From: Bradyrhizobium sp. BR 10289
Lineage (GTDB): Bacteria; Pseudomonadota; Alphaproteobacteria; Rhizobiales; Xanthobacteraceae
Reading direction: 5' to 3'
NCBI RefSeq assembly: GCF_019455385.1
Contig: NZ_JACOFR010000022.1
Coordinates: 62,001-126,000, forward strand
Length of the DNA: 64,000 nt
In this document: one piece after another, positions 54,392-63,185 of the stretch
Layout of the letters: every line of letters begins with the position of its first letter
How positions within the stretch are numbered: position 1 is the stretch's first letter
The notes under the pieces: generated by a model
What the model saw: only the letters and a program-made list of their open reading frames with translations
What the model was told of the DNA's origin: nothing
Databases searched by the model: none
Translations under genes and position numbers: made by a program

Positions 54392-54559
54392 CTAGCCGGA
54401 CCGCTTGACATGGCCATCCCCGCGGCTCGGCGGGGGCTGGGTGACGTTGACGGGATCTGAGCCCGGGAAGGTCTCCTCCAGGCCCTCTTCGAGGGCGTCC
54501 TCGAGGTCCTGCTTCTCCTTGATCTCTTCCGGTGTCGGCTGTCCCTGCGGTTTGCTCAT
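54392..54559 (-). CDS. Small acidic hypothetical protein (55 aa)
   Basis: MSKPQGQPTPEEIKEKQDLE continues into DALEEGLEETFPGSDPVNVT and ends in a basic tail after QPPPSRGDGH. An AGAGGG ribosome-binding site precedes the ATG at 54557-54559. The LEEGLEETFPGSDP stretch looks like a short conserved motif of rhizobial miniproteins, as I recall. Helical, then disordered. It is divergent from the lldD-like gene by 119 bp. Function unknown. Confidence 0.65.
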   Translation of the reverse strand: MSKPQGQPTPEEIKEKQDLEDALEEGLEETFPGSDPVNVTQPPPSRGDGHVKRSG

Positions 54560-54678
54560 GGCGCCCTCTTCTCAAACGATTTGGCTGTGCATCCAACCAT
54601 GCTAGATGACCCCTGGATCTTCCGATGCAAGACACTTGATACGAGACACTTGATACAAGACGGGCCGGGGAAACGTTC

Positions 54679-55815
54679 ATGAAGCACATCACCTGTATCG
54701 ACGATCTGCGCACGCTGCATCAGCGCCGCGTGCCGAAGGCGTTCTTCGACTATTGCGACCGCGGCTCCTATGCCGAGGAAACGCTGCGCGCCAATCGCGA
54801 CGACATGCAGAACATCAAGTTCCGCCAGCGCATCCTGGTCGACGTCTCCAGGCGCGACACCTCGACCACGATTCTGGGCGAGCCCTCGACCATGCCGCTG
54901 ATGCTGGCGCCGGTCGGCCTCTTGGGCATGCAGCATGGCGACGGCGAGATCCACGCCTGCCGCGCCGCGCAGGCCGCCGGCATCCCGTTCACACAATCGA
55001 CGATGTCGATCTGCTCGATCGAGGACATCGCCGCCAATGTCGAGAAGCCGTTCTGGTTCCAGCTCTACGTGATGAAGGACCGCGGCTTCATCAAGGCGCT
55101 GATCGAGCGCGCGATCGCGGCGAAATGCTCCGCGCTGGTGCTGACCGTCGATTTGCAGGTGATCGGCCAGCGCCACCAGGACATCAAGAACGGCATGACG
55201 GTGCCGCCGGAATGGTCGCTGTCGAAGCTGATCGATTTCGCCACCAAGCCGGCCTGGGTGTCGGGCGTGCTGCAGGGCAAGCGCCGCACCTTCGGCAATC
55301 TCGCCGGTCATTTGAAGGTCAGCGACGACATCACCTCGCTTTCGACCTGGATCAACTCGCAGTTCGACACCTCGCTGAACTGGGGTGACATCGACTGGAT
55401 CCGTAGCATCTGGCCGGGCAAGCTGATCCTGAAGGGCATTCTCGACGTCGAGGACGCCGAGCTCGCCGCGAAGACCGGCGCGCAGGCGATCGTGGTCTCC
55501 AACCATGGCGGCCGCCAGCTCGACGGTGCGCCGTCCTCGATCGAGGTGCTGCCGGAGATCGTCGACGCCGTCGGCGACAAGATGGAGATCATGTTCGACG
55601 GCGGCATCCGCTCCGGCCAGGACGTGATGCGCGCACTCGCGCTCGGCGCAAAGTCCTGCATGATCGGCCGCGCCTATGCCTACGGCCTCGGCGCCGGCGG
55701 CCAGGCCGGCGTCGCCAAGGCGATCGAGATCATCCAGAAGGAGCTGCTGACCACGATGGGCCTGTGCGGTGTGAACCGGATCGACGAGATCGACGATCAC
55801 ATCATTGCGGAGTGA
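54679..55815 (+). CDS. lldD: FMN-dependent alpha-hydroxyacid dehydrogenase (L-lactate dehydrogenase type)
   Basis: A 378-residue TIM-barrel flavoenzyme that oxidises L-lactate or a similar L-2-hydroxyacid. Active-site residues can be placed: Tyr25 in FFDYCDRG, Tyr130 in FQLYVMKD, Asp158 in LTVDLQ, Lys252 in LILKGIL, and His276 and Arg279 in VSNHGGRQLDG. The C-terminal FMN phosphate loop is FDGGIRSGQD and IGRAYAYGLG. Glycolate or mandelate as substrate cannot be excluded. Cytoplasmic face of the membrane is likely, as for LldD. Monocistronic. Confidence 0.92.
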   Translation: MKHITCIDDLRTLHQRRVPKAFFDYCDRGSYAEETLRANRDDMQNIKFRQRILVDVSRRDTSTTILGEPSTMPLMLAPVGLLGMQHGDGEIHACRAAQAAGIPFTQSTMSICSIEDIAANVEKPFWFQLYVMKDRGFIKALIERAIAAKCSALVLTVDLQVIGQRHQDIKNGMTVPPEWSLSKLIDFATKPAWVSGVLQGKRRTFGNLAGHLKVSDDITSLSTWINSQFDTSLNWGDIDWIRSIWPGKLILKGILDVEDAELAAKTGAQAIVVSNHGGRQLDGAPSSIEVLPEIVDAVGDKMEIMFDGGIRSGQDVMRALALGAKSCMIGRAYAYGLGAGGQAGVAKAIEIIQKELLTTMGLCGVNRIDEIDDHIIAE

Positions 55816-55820
55816 GCTCT

Positions 55821-56000
55821 TAACCTCTCCCCGCCCTTTCGCGGGGAGAGGTCGGGTTGCGAAGCAATCCGGGTGAGGGGCATGGCACATTGCTGCCACG
55901 ACGGAAGTCCATCCGACTCCCGTGATGTCCCACAAGTAAAACCGAATTCGCGGACAGAGCCCCTCACCCCACCCTCTCCCCGTAAGAACGGGGCGAGGGA
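55821..56000. repeat. CCTCTCCCCGCCC ... GGGGAGAGG composite repeat
   Basis: CCTCTCCCCGCCCTTTCGCGGGGAGAGG and CAATCCGGGTGAGGGGC, later GCCCCTCACCCCACCCTCTC and CCCCGT-AAGA-ACGGGG. Same family as 52664-52797. It could end both convergent transcripts (lldD and 56039). Confidence 0.75.
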
Positions 56001-56038
56001 GCAATGCGTCCCTCACCTTCGCGAAGGCGACGCAGCCC

Positions 56039-56665
56039 TCACATCGGCGGCGTGATGCCGTCGCGGCCGACATTCACGCGGTTCGCTTCCAGCGTCCCGT
56101 CTTCCTTCTTCGCCGCGCCGAAGATGATCAGCTTGGCGCCGGGCTTAACTTCCGATTTGTCGCTGGCGATGAAGGTGACGATCGGGGTGTCCGGCGGCAC
56201 CACGACCTTCTTCTCGCCGTCCTTGTATTTCACCGTGATGTTCTGGCCGTCGGTGCCCTTCACCGTCTGCGCCACGGTGGCGTTGGTCATGGTCGAGTTG
56301 GCGCGGGCATCCCAGGGGCGAAAACCTTCGGCGGCGCCGCGCTGGTTCTCCGGGAAGATGTGCACGGCGATGGCCTTCTGGGTGCCGTCGGGCTCGGGCA
56401 CGCCGGTGACACCGATATAGGAGCCGTCCTTGATCTCCGACAACGAGGTCTTCACCACGGCGAAGACCGCGACATTGTCGGTCATGTTCACCTTCACATC
56501 GGTGCCCTCGCGGGTCTTGATCGCGAGCGTGTTGCCGTCGACGCTCTCGATGGTGCCGCGGATGCGGACAGTTGGCGTCTGCTGCGCGAGAGCATAGAGG
56601 GTCGAGGCGGCCACCATCGCGACGGCGATGAGCGGACGGGTGAAAGTCGCACGTTGAACAGACAT
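56039..56665 (-). CDS. Exported hypothetical protein with OB-like repeats (DUF5666-like)
   Basis: A 208-residue secreted protein. The signal peptide MSVQRATFTRPLIAVAMVAA is cleaved near LYALAQQ. TVRIRGTIESVDGNTLAIKT then REGTDVKVNMTDNV is a small beta domain, repeated in NITVKYKDGEKKVVVPPDTP; this pattern is seen in DUF5666-type proteins. No catalytic motif. Probably periplasmic. Function unknown. Confidence 0.75.
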   Translation of the reverse strand: MSVQRATFTRPLIAVAMVAASTLYALAQQTPTVRIRGTIESVDGNTLAIKTREGTDVKVNMTDNVAVFAVVKTSLSEIKDGSYIGVTGVPEPDGTQKAIAVHIFPENQRGAAEGFRPWDARANSTMTNATVAQTVKGTDGQNITVKYKDGEKKVVVPPDTPIVTFIASDKSEVKPGAKLIIFGAAKKEDGTLEANRVNVGRDGITPPM

Positions 56666-56730
56666 GATGATCTCCGATTGTCCCTTTTGTCCTTACGGAC
56701 AAGGAACTCCGGAGGTTACGTACTATTCTC

Positions 56731-57564
56731 TCAAGTCTTTGTGAGATCGGCCTCGACCAGCGCGCGCAGCTCGTCCGTGACCTGCGGCCGCTGGCCGAAC
56801 CACAGCTCGAAACCGCGCACCGCCTGGTGCAGCAGCATGCCGAGCCCGTCGGCGGTCTTTAAGCCACGCGCCTTTGCTGTCGCCAGCAGCGGGGTCACCA
56901 GCGGGACATAAACGAGATCGGCGACGACGGCTCCGTCAGGCAGGCGCGCCACATCGACGTCGAGCTCGGGCTGGCCGTGCATGCCGAGCGAGGTCGTGTT
57001 CACGAGAAGTTTTGCGCGCGGCAGCACCTCACCGATCGCCTCCCACGCAACAGGATGCACGTTCGGCCCGAACTCTCTTGCCAGAGTCTCGGCCCGCGCG
57101 ATGGTGCGATTGGCGAGATGGATGCGCTTGACCCCGCGCTCGCGCAGGCCGAACACGACCGCGCGCGAGGAGCCGCCGGCGCCGAGCACCAGCGCTTCGT
57201 CCGCCTTGTCCCAGCCGGGCGCGCTGGCATCGAGATTGCCGACAAAGCCTTCGACATCGGTATTGGTCGAGCGCAGCTCGCCGTCCTCGAACCACAGCGT
57301 GTTGGCGGCGCCCACAGCCTGCGCGCGCGCATCGGGCGTCGACAGCGCCAGCACGGCTTCCTTGTGCGGAATGGTGACGTTGGCGCCGACGAAGCCGCGC
57401 AGCGACAACCGCAGCACGAAGTCGCGCAAATCATCCGGCGGAACCGCCTCGATGACATAGCCGCCCTCGATCCCGAGCGTACGCAGCCAGTAATGATGGA
57501 TCAGCGGCGAGCGCGAATGCGCGGCCGGCCATCCGATCAAGCAGGCTGCGGGAGCCTTGGTCAC
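56731..57564 (-). CDS. aroE: Shikimate dehydrogenase (NADP+)
   Basis: Reduces 3-dehydroshikimate in aromatic amino-acid synthesis. It has 277 residues from the GTG at 57562-57564, placed by the strong GGAGGAG ribosome-binding site; the open frame extends much further upstream into the next gene. Substrate residues are in PAAHSRSPLIHHYWL and VTIPHKEAVLA (catalytic Lys), with the catalytic Asp in STNTDVEGF. The NADP fold is VLGAGGSSRAVVFGL followed by NRT. The C-terminal GLGMLLHQAVRGFELWFG is typical. Confidence 0.96.
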   Translation of the reverse strand: MTKAPAACLIGWPAAHSRSPLIHHYWLRTLGIEGGYVIEAVPPDDLRDFVLRLSLRGFVGANVTIPHKEAVLALSTPDARAQAVGAANTLWFEDGELRSTNTDVEGFVGNLDASAPGWDKADEALVLGAGGSSRAVVFGLRERGVKRIHLANRTIARAETLAREFGPNVHPVAWEAIGEVLPRAKLLVNTTSLGMHGQPELDVDVARLPDGAVVADLVYVPLVTPLLATAKARGLKTADGLGMLLHQAVRGFELWFGQRPQVTDELRALVEADLTKT

Positions 57565-57620
57565 GGTCGTCTCCTCCCTGGGGCTTGGGAGGCGATCCAT
57601 TTCGCGTCCCGCAGGCTCTG

Positions 57621-58277
57621 TCAAGCGCGCGGGCGCCGCAGCGCCAGTGCCACGCTCGCGGCCAGCGCCAGTGCCGCGCCCGCGCCGAACCAGATCGCCG
57701 CAAGATTGATCCAGACATAGACGAACGCGCCGGCCGCGGAGCCCGCAACCAGTGCGGCCCAAAGCAGCAGGTTCGGCGCCCAGCCCCAGCGCGGCCCACC
57801 GGTGAGGCTCACCGCAAGATGCTGCCCGGCCTTGACCAGCGCGCCCGTGACATAGGTGAGCCCGAGGCCGGCGCCCCCGTCGATCTGAAACACGGCATTC
57901 TCCAGCCCCATCGCGAGCACGATGGCCGCGATTGCGAAATTCGGCAGGGCGTAGAAGTGACAAAGTCCCGCGCCGGCCAGCAGCGCGGCTTCGATCAGCA
58001 GCAGCCAAGGCTGCCGCTCGGTACCACCGCCGAGCACGACGAGGCTGCCGGCAGCCGCGCCTGCCACGAACAGCGCGATCAGGCCGAGCGCCACCGCGGC
58101 CTGCCACCACTGCGCCTCTGCGAGGCTGACGCCGAGGCGCGTGGAATTGCCGCTCATGAACGAGACGAACAGGCCGCCGAGATGCAGAAAGCCGATGCCG
58201 TCGACATAGCCCGCCAGCATGCTAAGCGCGCAGGCCAGCGCGATGTTGCGACCCGAATTGAGCATGTCAGACACCAC
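57621..58277 (-). CDS. DUF1275 (YoaK-like) membrane protein
   Basis: A 218-residue integral membrane protein with about six helices. LACALSMLAGYVDGIGFLHL then GGLFVSFMSGNSTRLGVSLA is the diagnostic DUF1275 start, and GAGLGLTYVTGALVKAGQHL the central block. Function unknown. It lies 57 bp upstream of aroE on the same strand, so cotranscription is possible. Confidence 0.92.
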   Translation of the reverse strand: MVSDMLNSGRNIALACALSMLAGYVDGIGFLHLGGLFVSFMSGNSTRLGVSLAEAQWWQAAVALGLIALFVAGAAAGSLVVLGGGTERQPWLLLIEAALLAGAGLCHFYALPNFAIAAIVLAMGLENAVFQIDGGAGLGLTYVTGALVKAGQHLAVSLTGGPRWGWAPNLLLWAALVAGSAAGAFVYVWINLAAIWFGAGAALALAASVALALRRPRA

Positions 58278-58310
58278 CGCCGCGACGCGGCAGTGTCAAG
58301 TGCGCTGCCG

Positions 58311-60050
58311 CTAGCTCGCAGCAGCTGCGGCTTCGCCGCCCTTGATGTCGGCGACCGCGCGCGCGATGGTTTCGCGGTAGCGGGCGCGCGGCGGCGTCAC
58401 GCCATGGGTGAGCAGCGCGCGGCGGACGGCGGGCGAGGCGCCCGTGATGAACAGCCGGATGCCCTGGCGGTGCGCCTTGACGGCGACGCGGCCGAGCACG
58501 TTGGCGGCGGTCGAATCCAGGAACGGCACCGCAGCGAAATCGACCACGAATCCCTTGCGGTTGTCGGCGATGCCGTCGAGCACGTTGCCGATGGCGGAGG
58601 CCGCACCGAAGAAGAACGCGCCGGTGATGCGATAGACCAGCACGTCGCGGTCGACCGCCAGCGCGGGATCGTAAGGCACACGCTCGCCATTGCCGTCATC
58701 TGGGCGATCGGCGGGCACCAGCGGCGAGCGCTCCTCGATCCCCGTCATCTCCGCCATGCGATGGATGAACAGCACCGCGCCGAGGGCGAAGCCGACCAAA
58801 ATGCCTTCGGTGAGATCGCGGAAGACGGTGAGCAGGAAGGTCGCGAGCAGCACGACCGCATCGCCCCAGGACGAGCGCAAGAGCGTCGCGAATTCGTGCT
58901 TCTCGGCCATGGTCCAGGCCACCACGACCAGCACGGAAGCGAGCGCAGCCAGCGGGATGTAGCTTGCCAGCGGCGCGGCGATCAGCATGAACAGCAGCAG
59001 GAACACCGAATGCAGCATGCCCGCCAGCGGCCCGCGCGCGCCGGCGCGAATGTTGGTGGCGGTGCGCGCGATCAGGCCGGTGACGCAGATGCCGCCGAAC
59101 AAGGCCGAGCCGATATTGGCAACGCCTTGCGCCACCAGTTCGCAATTGGAGCGGTGACGGCGACCGGTCATGCCGTCGGCCACCACGGCCGACAGCAGCG
59201 ATTCAATCGCAGCCAGCAGCGCGAACGCGATGGCGTCCGGCAGCACCGCTTGCGCCTTGGCCAGCGAGAACGCCGGCAGCGCCGGTGACGGCAATTCGCG
59301 GGGAATGCCGCCGAAGCGCGAGCCGATGGTCTCGACCGGCAGCGACAGCACGGCGCTCGCGACCGCGGCGAGCACGACCGCGATCAGGATGCCGGGCCAG
59401 GACGGCCGCCAGCGGCGCAAGGCCGCGATGATCGCGATGCTGACGAGCGCGACGGCAAGCGCCGATGGATTGATGGTGTTGAGGCCGCCGGCGAGCGCGA
59501 CGAGTTTTGGCACGAACTCGCTCGGCTCCTTCCCCGCCAGCGTGATGCCGGCGAGATCGCGGAGCTGGCTGGCGAAGATGATGACGGCAATGCCGGCGGT
59601 GAAGCCGACCGTGACCGGATAGGGAATGAACTTGATGTAGGTGCCGATGCGGAGCAGGCCCGCGGCGATCAGGAACGCACCCGCCATCATGGTGGCAAGG
59701 ATGACGCCGTCGACGCCGTGCCGTTCCGCGGTCACCGCGACCAGCACGATGAAGGCGCCGGCGGGCCCGCCGATCTGGAAACGGCTGCCGCCGAGCAGCG
59801 ACACGATGAAACCGCCGACGACAGCTGTGTAGAGGCCGCGATCCGGCGTCACGCCCGAGGCGATCGCGATCGCCATCGACAGCGGCAGCGCGACGATCGC
59901 AACCGTCAGGCCTGCGAACACGTCGGCGCGGAAATCAGCGAGGCCGTAGCCTTCGCGCCAGACGGTGACGAGCTTCGGCAAATACAGTTCGGCGAAGGTC
60001 GGCTGGCGTAGCTTGTGCAGCCGGTTTGCGTGATCGCTGGTGATGCTCAT
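58311..60050 (-). CDS. SulP-family anion transporter with STAS domain
   Basis: A 579-residue permease from the ATG at 60048-60050 (MSITSDHANRLHKLRQPTFA). The signature PLSMAIAIASGVTPDRGLYT and GGSRFQIGGPAGAFIVLVA lie in the first helices. A C-terminal cytoplasmic STAS domain (about 440-560, with VDFAAVPFLDSTAANVLGRV) is present. Family members move sulfate, bicarbonate or dicarboxylates; the anion here is unknown. An XRE-type gene 96 bp upstream on the same strand may regulate it. Confidence 0.92.
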   Translation of the reverse strand: MSITSDHANRLHKLRQPTFAELYLPKLVTVWREGYGLADFRADVFAGLTVAIVALPLSMAIAIASGVTPDRGLYTAVVGGFIVSLLGGSRFQIGGPAGAFIVLVAVTAERHGVDGVILATMMAGAFLIAAGLLRIGTYIKFIPYPVTVGFTAGIAVIIFASQLRDLAGITLAGKEPSEFVPKLVALAGGLNTINPSALAVALVSIAIIAALRRWRPSWPGILIAVVLAAVASAVLSLPVETIGSRFGGIPRELPSPALPAFSLAKAQAVLPDAIAFALLAAIESLLSAVVADGMTGRRHRSNCELVAQGVANIGSALFGGICVTGLIARTATNIRAGARGPLAGMLHSVFLLLFMLIAAPLASYIPLAALASVLVVVAWTMAEKHEFATLLRSSWGDAVVLLATFLLTVFRDLTEGILVGFALGAVLFIHRMAEMTGIEERSPLVPADRPDDGNGERVPYDPALAVDRDVLVYRITGAFFFGAASAIGNVLDGIADNRKGFVVDFAAVPFLDSTAANVLGRVAVKAHRQGIRLFITGASPAVRRALLTHGVTPPRARYRETIARAVADIKGGEAAAAAS

Positions 60051-60146
60051 ACGTCGCTGTCCCACAATGCTCCACTGCATCGTGCGGCCGCGATGTCGGA
60101 CGCGACGGTGCGCTAGCTCATTTCTGCCCGGGCACGATCAGAGCGA

Positions 60147-60419
60147 TCATGCCCCGACGCGGCGCGGCGAACCCGGCTCCTTCAGGCGAACGCCCCGCCC
60201 GCCGCTGTCGCTACGCGCCTGCTCGCCGATCAACTCGACACCGGCCCGGTCGAACGCCTCGACCACCTTGATCAAGGTCTCGACCACGCCGCGCACATTG
60301 CCGGTCGAGGCCTCCATTCGCTGGATGGTCGGCAGCGATACGCCGGCGAGCTCGGCCAGGGTTTTCTGGTCGATGCCAAGCAGCGCGCGGGCTGCCCGCA
60401 TCTGGAATGACGTGATCAC
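60147..60419 (-). CDS. XRE-family HTH regulator (90 aa)
   Basis: A small one-domain regulator. MRAARALLGIDQKTLAELAG then SLPTIQRMEASTGNVRGV is a Cro/CI-type HTH (about residues 7-60); VEAFDRAGVELIGEQ follows. The initiator may be the second Met (60401). The C-terminus is short and basic. A perfect 10-bp-arm palindrome 47 bp upstream is its likely operator. It probably shares a transcript with the SulP gene. Confidence 0.88.
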   Translation of the reverse strand: MITSFQMRAARALLGIDQKTLAELAGVSLPTIQRMEASTGNVRGVVETLIKVVEAFDRAGVELIGEQARSDSGGRGVRLKEPGSPRRVGA

Positions 60420-60465
60420 CCGGACCTCACGTATCAGGTGTTATAAGTGATATTTAGTGCATATA

Positions 60466-60488
60466 CAATGATGTAAAATACATCATTG
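60466..60488. promoter_or_regulatory. Perfect palindrome upstream of the XRE gene
   Basis: Arms CAATGATGTA (60466-60475) and TACATCATTG (60479-60488) around AAA. It sits in an AT-rich stretch next to the regulator start and is the right size for a Cro/CI-type dimer. Confidence 0.6.
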
Positions 60489-60546
60489 AGAGGAAAGCGC
60501 AAGGGCATGCCCGTCTGCCTCCTCCGTCACGCAACGGCGTTGGCTC

Positions 60547-60691
60547 CGTCATCCTGAGGTGCGAGCCATGGGACGCGAAGCGTCCCATGGGGAGCCTCGA
60601 AGGATGGGCGGCCCCGATGCGGCGGGCCGTGCATCCTTCAAGGCTCGCCGCGCAGTGCAATGCACTGCGCAACTCACACCTCAGGATGACG
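60547..60691. repeat. Palindromic repeat (CGTCATCCTGAGGTG type, copy 2)
   Basis: Perfect 15-bp inverted ends CGTCATCCTGAGGTG (60547-60561) and CACCTCAGGATGACG (60677-60691); internal stems GGACGC/GCGTCC and GCAGTGCA/TGCACTGC. It has the same architecture as 12349-12493. Confidence 0.85.
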
Positions 60692-60767
60692 GAGCTAAGA
60701 CTTCGCTGCGTTCGCGATGAGAGTGAAGAAAATGCCGGCCAATTAATACACCGCACGTATGGAGACC

Positions 60768-60818
60768 GCCCCTCGCCCTCTCCCCGTGAAGAACGGGAAG
60801 AGGGCGGGAGAGAGCGGT
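60768..60818. repeat. CCTCGCCCTCTCCCCGT ... repeat fragment
   Basis: CCCTCTCCCCGT-GAAGA-ACGGGAAGAGGGC: a short relative of the 52664 family. With the preceding repeat it fills the 420-bp gap between the XRE and EF-G-like genes. Confidence 0.6.
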
Positions 60819-60842
60819 GCCTGTCTTACCGTGCGACGCCCA

Positions 60843-62891
60843 TCACGCTGCGTGCTGATGCGCGGCGATGATCTGGTCGGCTGCGCGTCCCGTGACTTCG
60901 GCCATGTGGTCGAACTGGCGGGTGAAGCTGCCCGCCCCGGCCGTGGCCGAACGCAGCTCGACGATCAACTCGCCGATCTCGGCTTCCGGCATCATGGCGC
61001 GGACGCAGTCCCAGCCGGTCCAGCCGTCGCGGGTGTCGAAGCCGAGGATCTGGCCGCGACGTGCCGACAGGATCGCGTTGATCTTGGCGGTGGCGTCGGT
61101 CGGGCAGACGATCTCGACCACATGGATGGGCTCCAGCAACACCGGCTGGCATTGCGGCAGGCCTTCGTTGAGGCCGATCCGGGCCGCCGTGCGGAAGGCG
61201 AGGTCGGAGGAATCGACGCTGTGATAGGAGCCGTCCGTCAGCGTCACCTGCACATCAGTGACGGGGAAGCCGAGCGGGCCGCGCGTCAGCCCGTCGACGA
61301 CGCCCTCCTCCACCGCAGGGATGTAGTTGCGCGGCACCGCGCCGCCGACCACCTTCTCGGTGAACTTGAAGCCGTCGCCGCGCGGCAACGGCTTGATGTC
61401 GAGCACGACATCGCCGAACTGGCCGTGGCCGCCGGACTGCTTCTTGTGACGGCCGCGCTGGGTGATCGGCTTGCGGATGGTTTCCTGGTAGCCGATCGCG
61501 GGTGGATGCGAGGTGAGCTTGATGCCGAAGCGATCGCGCAGGCGCTCGCTGGCGACACGCAGATGCATCTCGCCCTGCCCCCACAGCACGGTGTCGTGGG
61601 TCTGGGCATTCTGTACGATGACGAGCGAGGGATCCTCCTCGTGCAGCCGCATCAGGGCCTGACCGAGTTTGACGTCATCCTTGCGATCGGTGGCCGCGAC
61701 CGAGATCGCGAGCACCGGCGGCGTCGGCTCGATGGCTGCGAGCGCGGCCGGCGGGGCTTTGCCATTGGTCACGGTGTCGCCGGTCTTGATCGGATCGAGC
61801 TTGGCCAGCGCCACCGTGTCGCCGGCGTCCGCCGCGGCACGCTTGGTGTCGTAGGCGCCGTTGACGGCGAGGATTCCGGAGATGCGGCTGATGCCGCCGG
61901 TGGCGGATTGCACCGTGGCACCGTCGTCGAGATGACCGGCGAGCAGCCGCGTCAGCGACAGCTTGCCGCCGTGCTGCGAATGCAGCGTCTTGAAGACGAA
62001 GCCAAGCGCATCCTTCGTCTCGGGGACGCCGAGACGCTTTGCGGTCTCCGCGACACCGGGGGACTCGTGGCGCAGCGCCTTCATCAGGCGCAGCACGCCG
62101 TTCTCGCGCGCGGCAGCGCCCAGCAGCACCGGGCAGATCAGCCCTTCGCGCAGCTCGCGGGCGAGGTCGTCGAACACGGCATCGCGCGGCGGCTGGATGT
62201 CCTCGAGCAATTGCTCCATCAGCGCGTCGTCGTGATCGGCAAGCTTCTCCAGCATCGAGAAGCGGGCCTCCTTCTCGCGATCGAGATTGCCGCCTTCGAG
62301 CGCGACCACTTCGGACGCCTTGTGCTCGCGATAGATGAATGCGCGCTCCAGCGCGAGATCGACGAAGCCCTCGATCAGCTCGCCCTTCCAGATCGGGATC
62401 TGGCGCAGCACCAGCGGCACGCGCGAGGCGGGCTGCAGCATCGCGAGCGTCTCACGGATGCGCTCGTTGGCGCGGTCGATCTTGTTGAGGAACAGGAAAC
62501 GCGGAATCTTCAGCTCCTCCAGCTCGCGCAGGATGATCTGAAGCTGCGGCAGCTTCTTCTCGTCGGCCTCGCACACCACGACGGCGGCGTCGACCGCAGG
62601 CAGTGCGGCGCGCATGTCGTGGGCAAACTCGACGGAACCGGGACAATCGAGGAAGGTGTAGCTGTCGCCCATGAAATTAGTGGTGACGGCGGTGAGGCCA
62701 ACGGTCATCTTGTGATGACGGGCCTCCGGCGTGGCGTCGCCGACGGACGTACCGGCGTCCACGCTGCCGGCGCGCGGGATTGCGCCCGTTCGCGCCAGGA
62801 TGGCTTCGAGAAGTGTGGTTTTACCGCTTTGGAAAGGGCCCACCAGCGCGATGCACCGTGGACCTCGGGGACTTCTGACGTCTTGTCCCAT
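60843..62891 (-). CDS. Elongation factor G paralogue (EF-G-like GTPase)
   Basis: A 682-residue translational GTPase of the EF-G fold, not the main ribosomal fusA. The start is the ATG at 62889-62891 (MGQDVRSPRGPRCIALVGPF). The P-loop is GPFQSGKTT (18-26) in place of the usual AHVDHGKTT, and NKID (136-139) is normal. The G3 motif reads DCPGSVEF, with Ser86 where EF-G has the catalytic His. Domain IV (GRHKKQSGGHGQFGDVVLDI) and domain V are present. No rpsL, rpsG or tuf neighbours. Role unknown; such paralogues may act in recycling or stress. Confidence 0.9.
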   Translation of the reverse strand: MGQDVRSPRGPRCIALVGPFQSGKTTLLEAILARTGAIPRAGSVDAGTSVGDATPEARHHKMTVGLTAVTTNFMGDSYTFLDCPGSVEFAHDMRAALPAVDAAVVVCEADEKKLPQLQIILRELEELKIPRFLFLNKIDRANERIRETLAMLQPASRVPLVLRQIPIWKGELIEGFVDLALERAFIYREHKASEVVALEGGNLDREKEARFSMLEKLADHDDALMEQLLEDIQPPRDAVFDDLARELREGLICPVLLGAAARENGVLRLMKALRHESPGVAETAKRLGVPETKDALGFVFKTLHSQHGGKLSLTRLLAGHLDDGATVQSATGGISRISGILAVNGAYDTKRAAADAGDTVALAKLDPIKTGDTVTNGKAPPAALAAIEPTPPVLAISVAATDRKDDVKLGQALMRLHEEDPSLVIVQNAQTHDTVLWGQGEMHLRVASERLRDRFGIKLTSHPPAIGYQETIRKPITQRGRHKKQSGGHGQFGDVVLDIKPLPRGDGFKFTEKVVGGAVPRNYIPAVEEGVVDGLTRGPLGFPVTDVQVTLTDGSYHSVDSSDLAFRTAARIGLNEGLPQCQPVLLEPIHVVEIVCPTDATAKINAILSARRGQILGFDTRDGWTGWDCVRAMMPEAEIGELIVELRSATAGAGSFTRQFDHMAEVTGRAADQIIAAHQHAA

Positions 62892-63007
62892 TCGCCGCCT
62901 CCTTGGTGTGGAGCTCGGCCCATGATTGGGTCGGCAAACGCAGATGCTCTGCCCGTCCCCGAGATTTGGCAAGCGGCAAACGTCGCTGCGGTGCGTCGTC
63001 GATGTTC

Positions 63008-63160
63008 CACCTCTCCCGAAGGGAGAGGTCGGATCGCATCGAAGATGCGATCCGGGTGAGGGGTTACAGTCTCACCGTATGCTGCGGCCCCTCACCCGGA
63101 TTGCTCAGGCGCGCAATTGCGCGCCATAGCAATCCGACCTCTCCCCGCTGGGGAGAGGTG
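63008..63160. repeat. CACCTCTCCC ... GGGGAGAGGTG composite repeat, copy 2
   Basis: Near copy of 52664-52797 with the same block order; the central part has an extra GCGCGCAATTGCGCGC palindrome. It lies between the EF-G-like gene and the DUF992 gene. Confidence 0.85.
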
Positions 63161-63185
63161 AAGAGAGAGCGTCGTCCGCAAATCC

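Noticed and set aside
57585..59288. 567-codon + strand frame over the DUF1275 and SulP genes
   Set aside because: Shadow frame rich in Arg, His, Gln and Asp opposite two membrane proteins; no family features.
60759..63059. 766-codon + strand frame over the EF-G-like gene
   Set aside because: Antisense shadow of a clear translational GTPase; begins and ends inside palindromic repeats.
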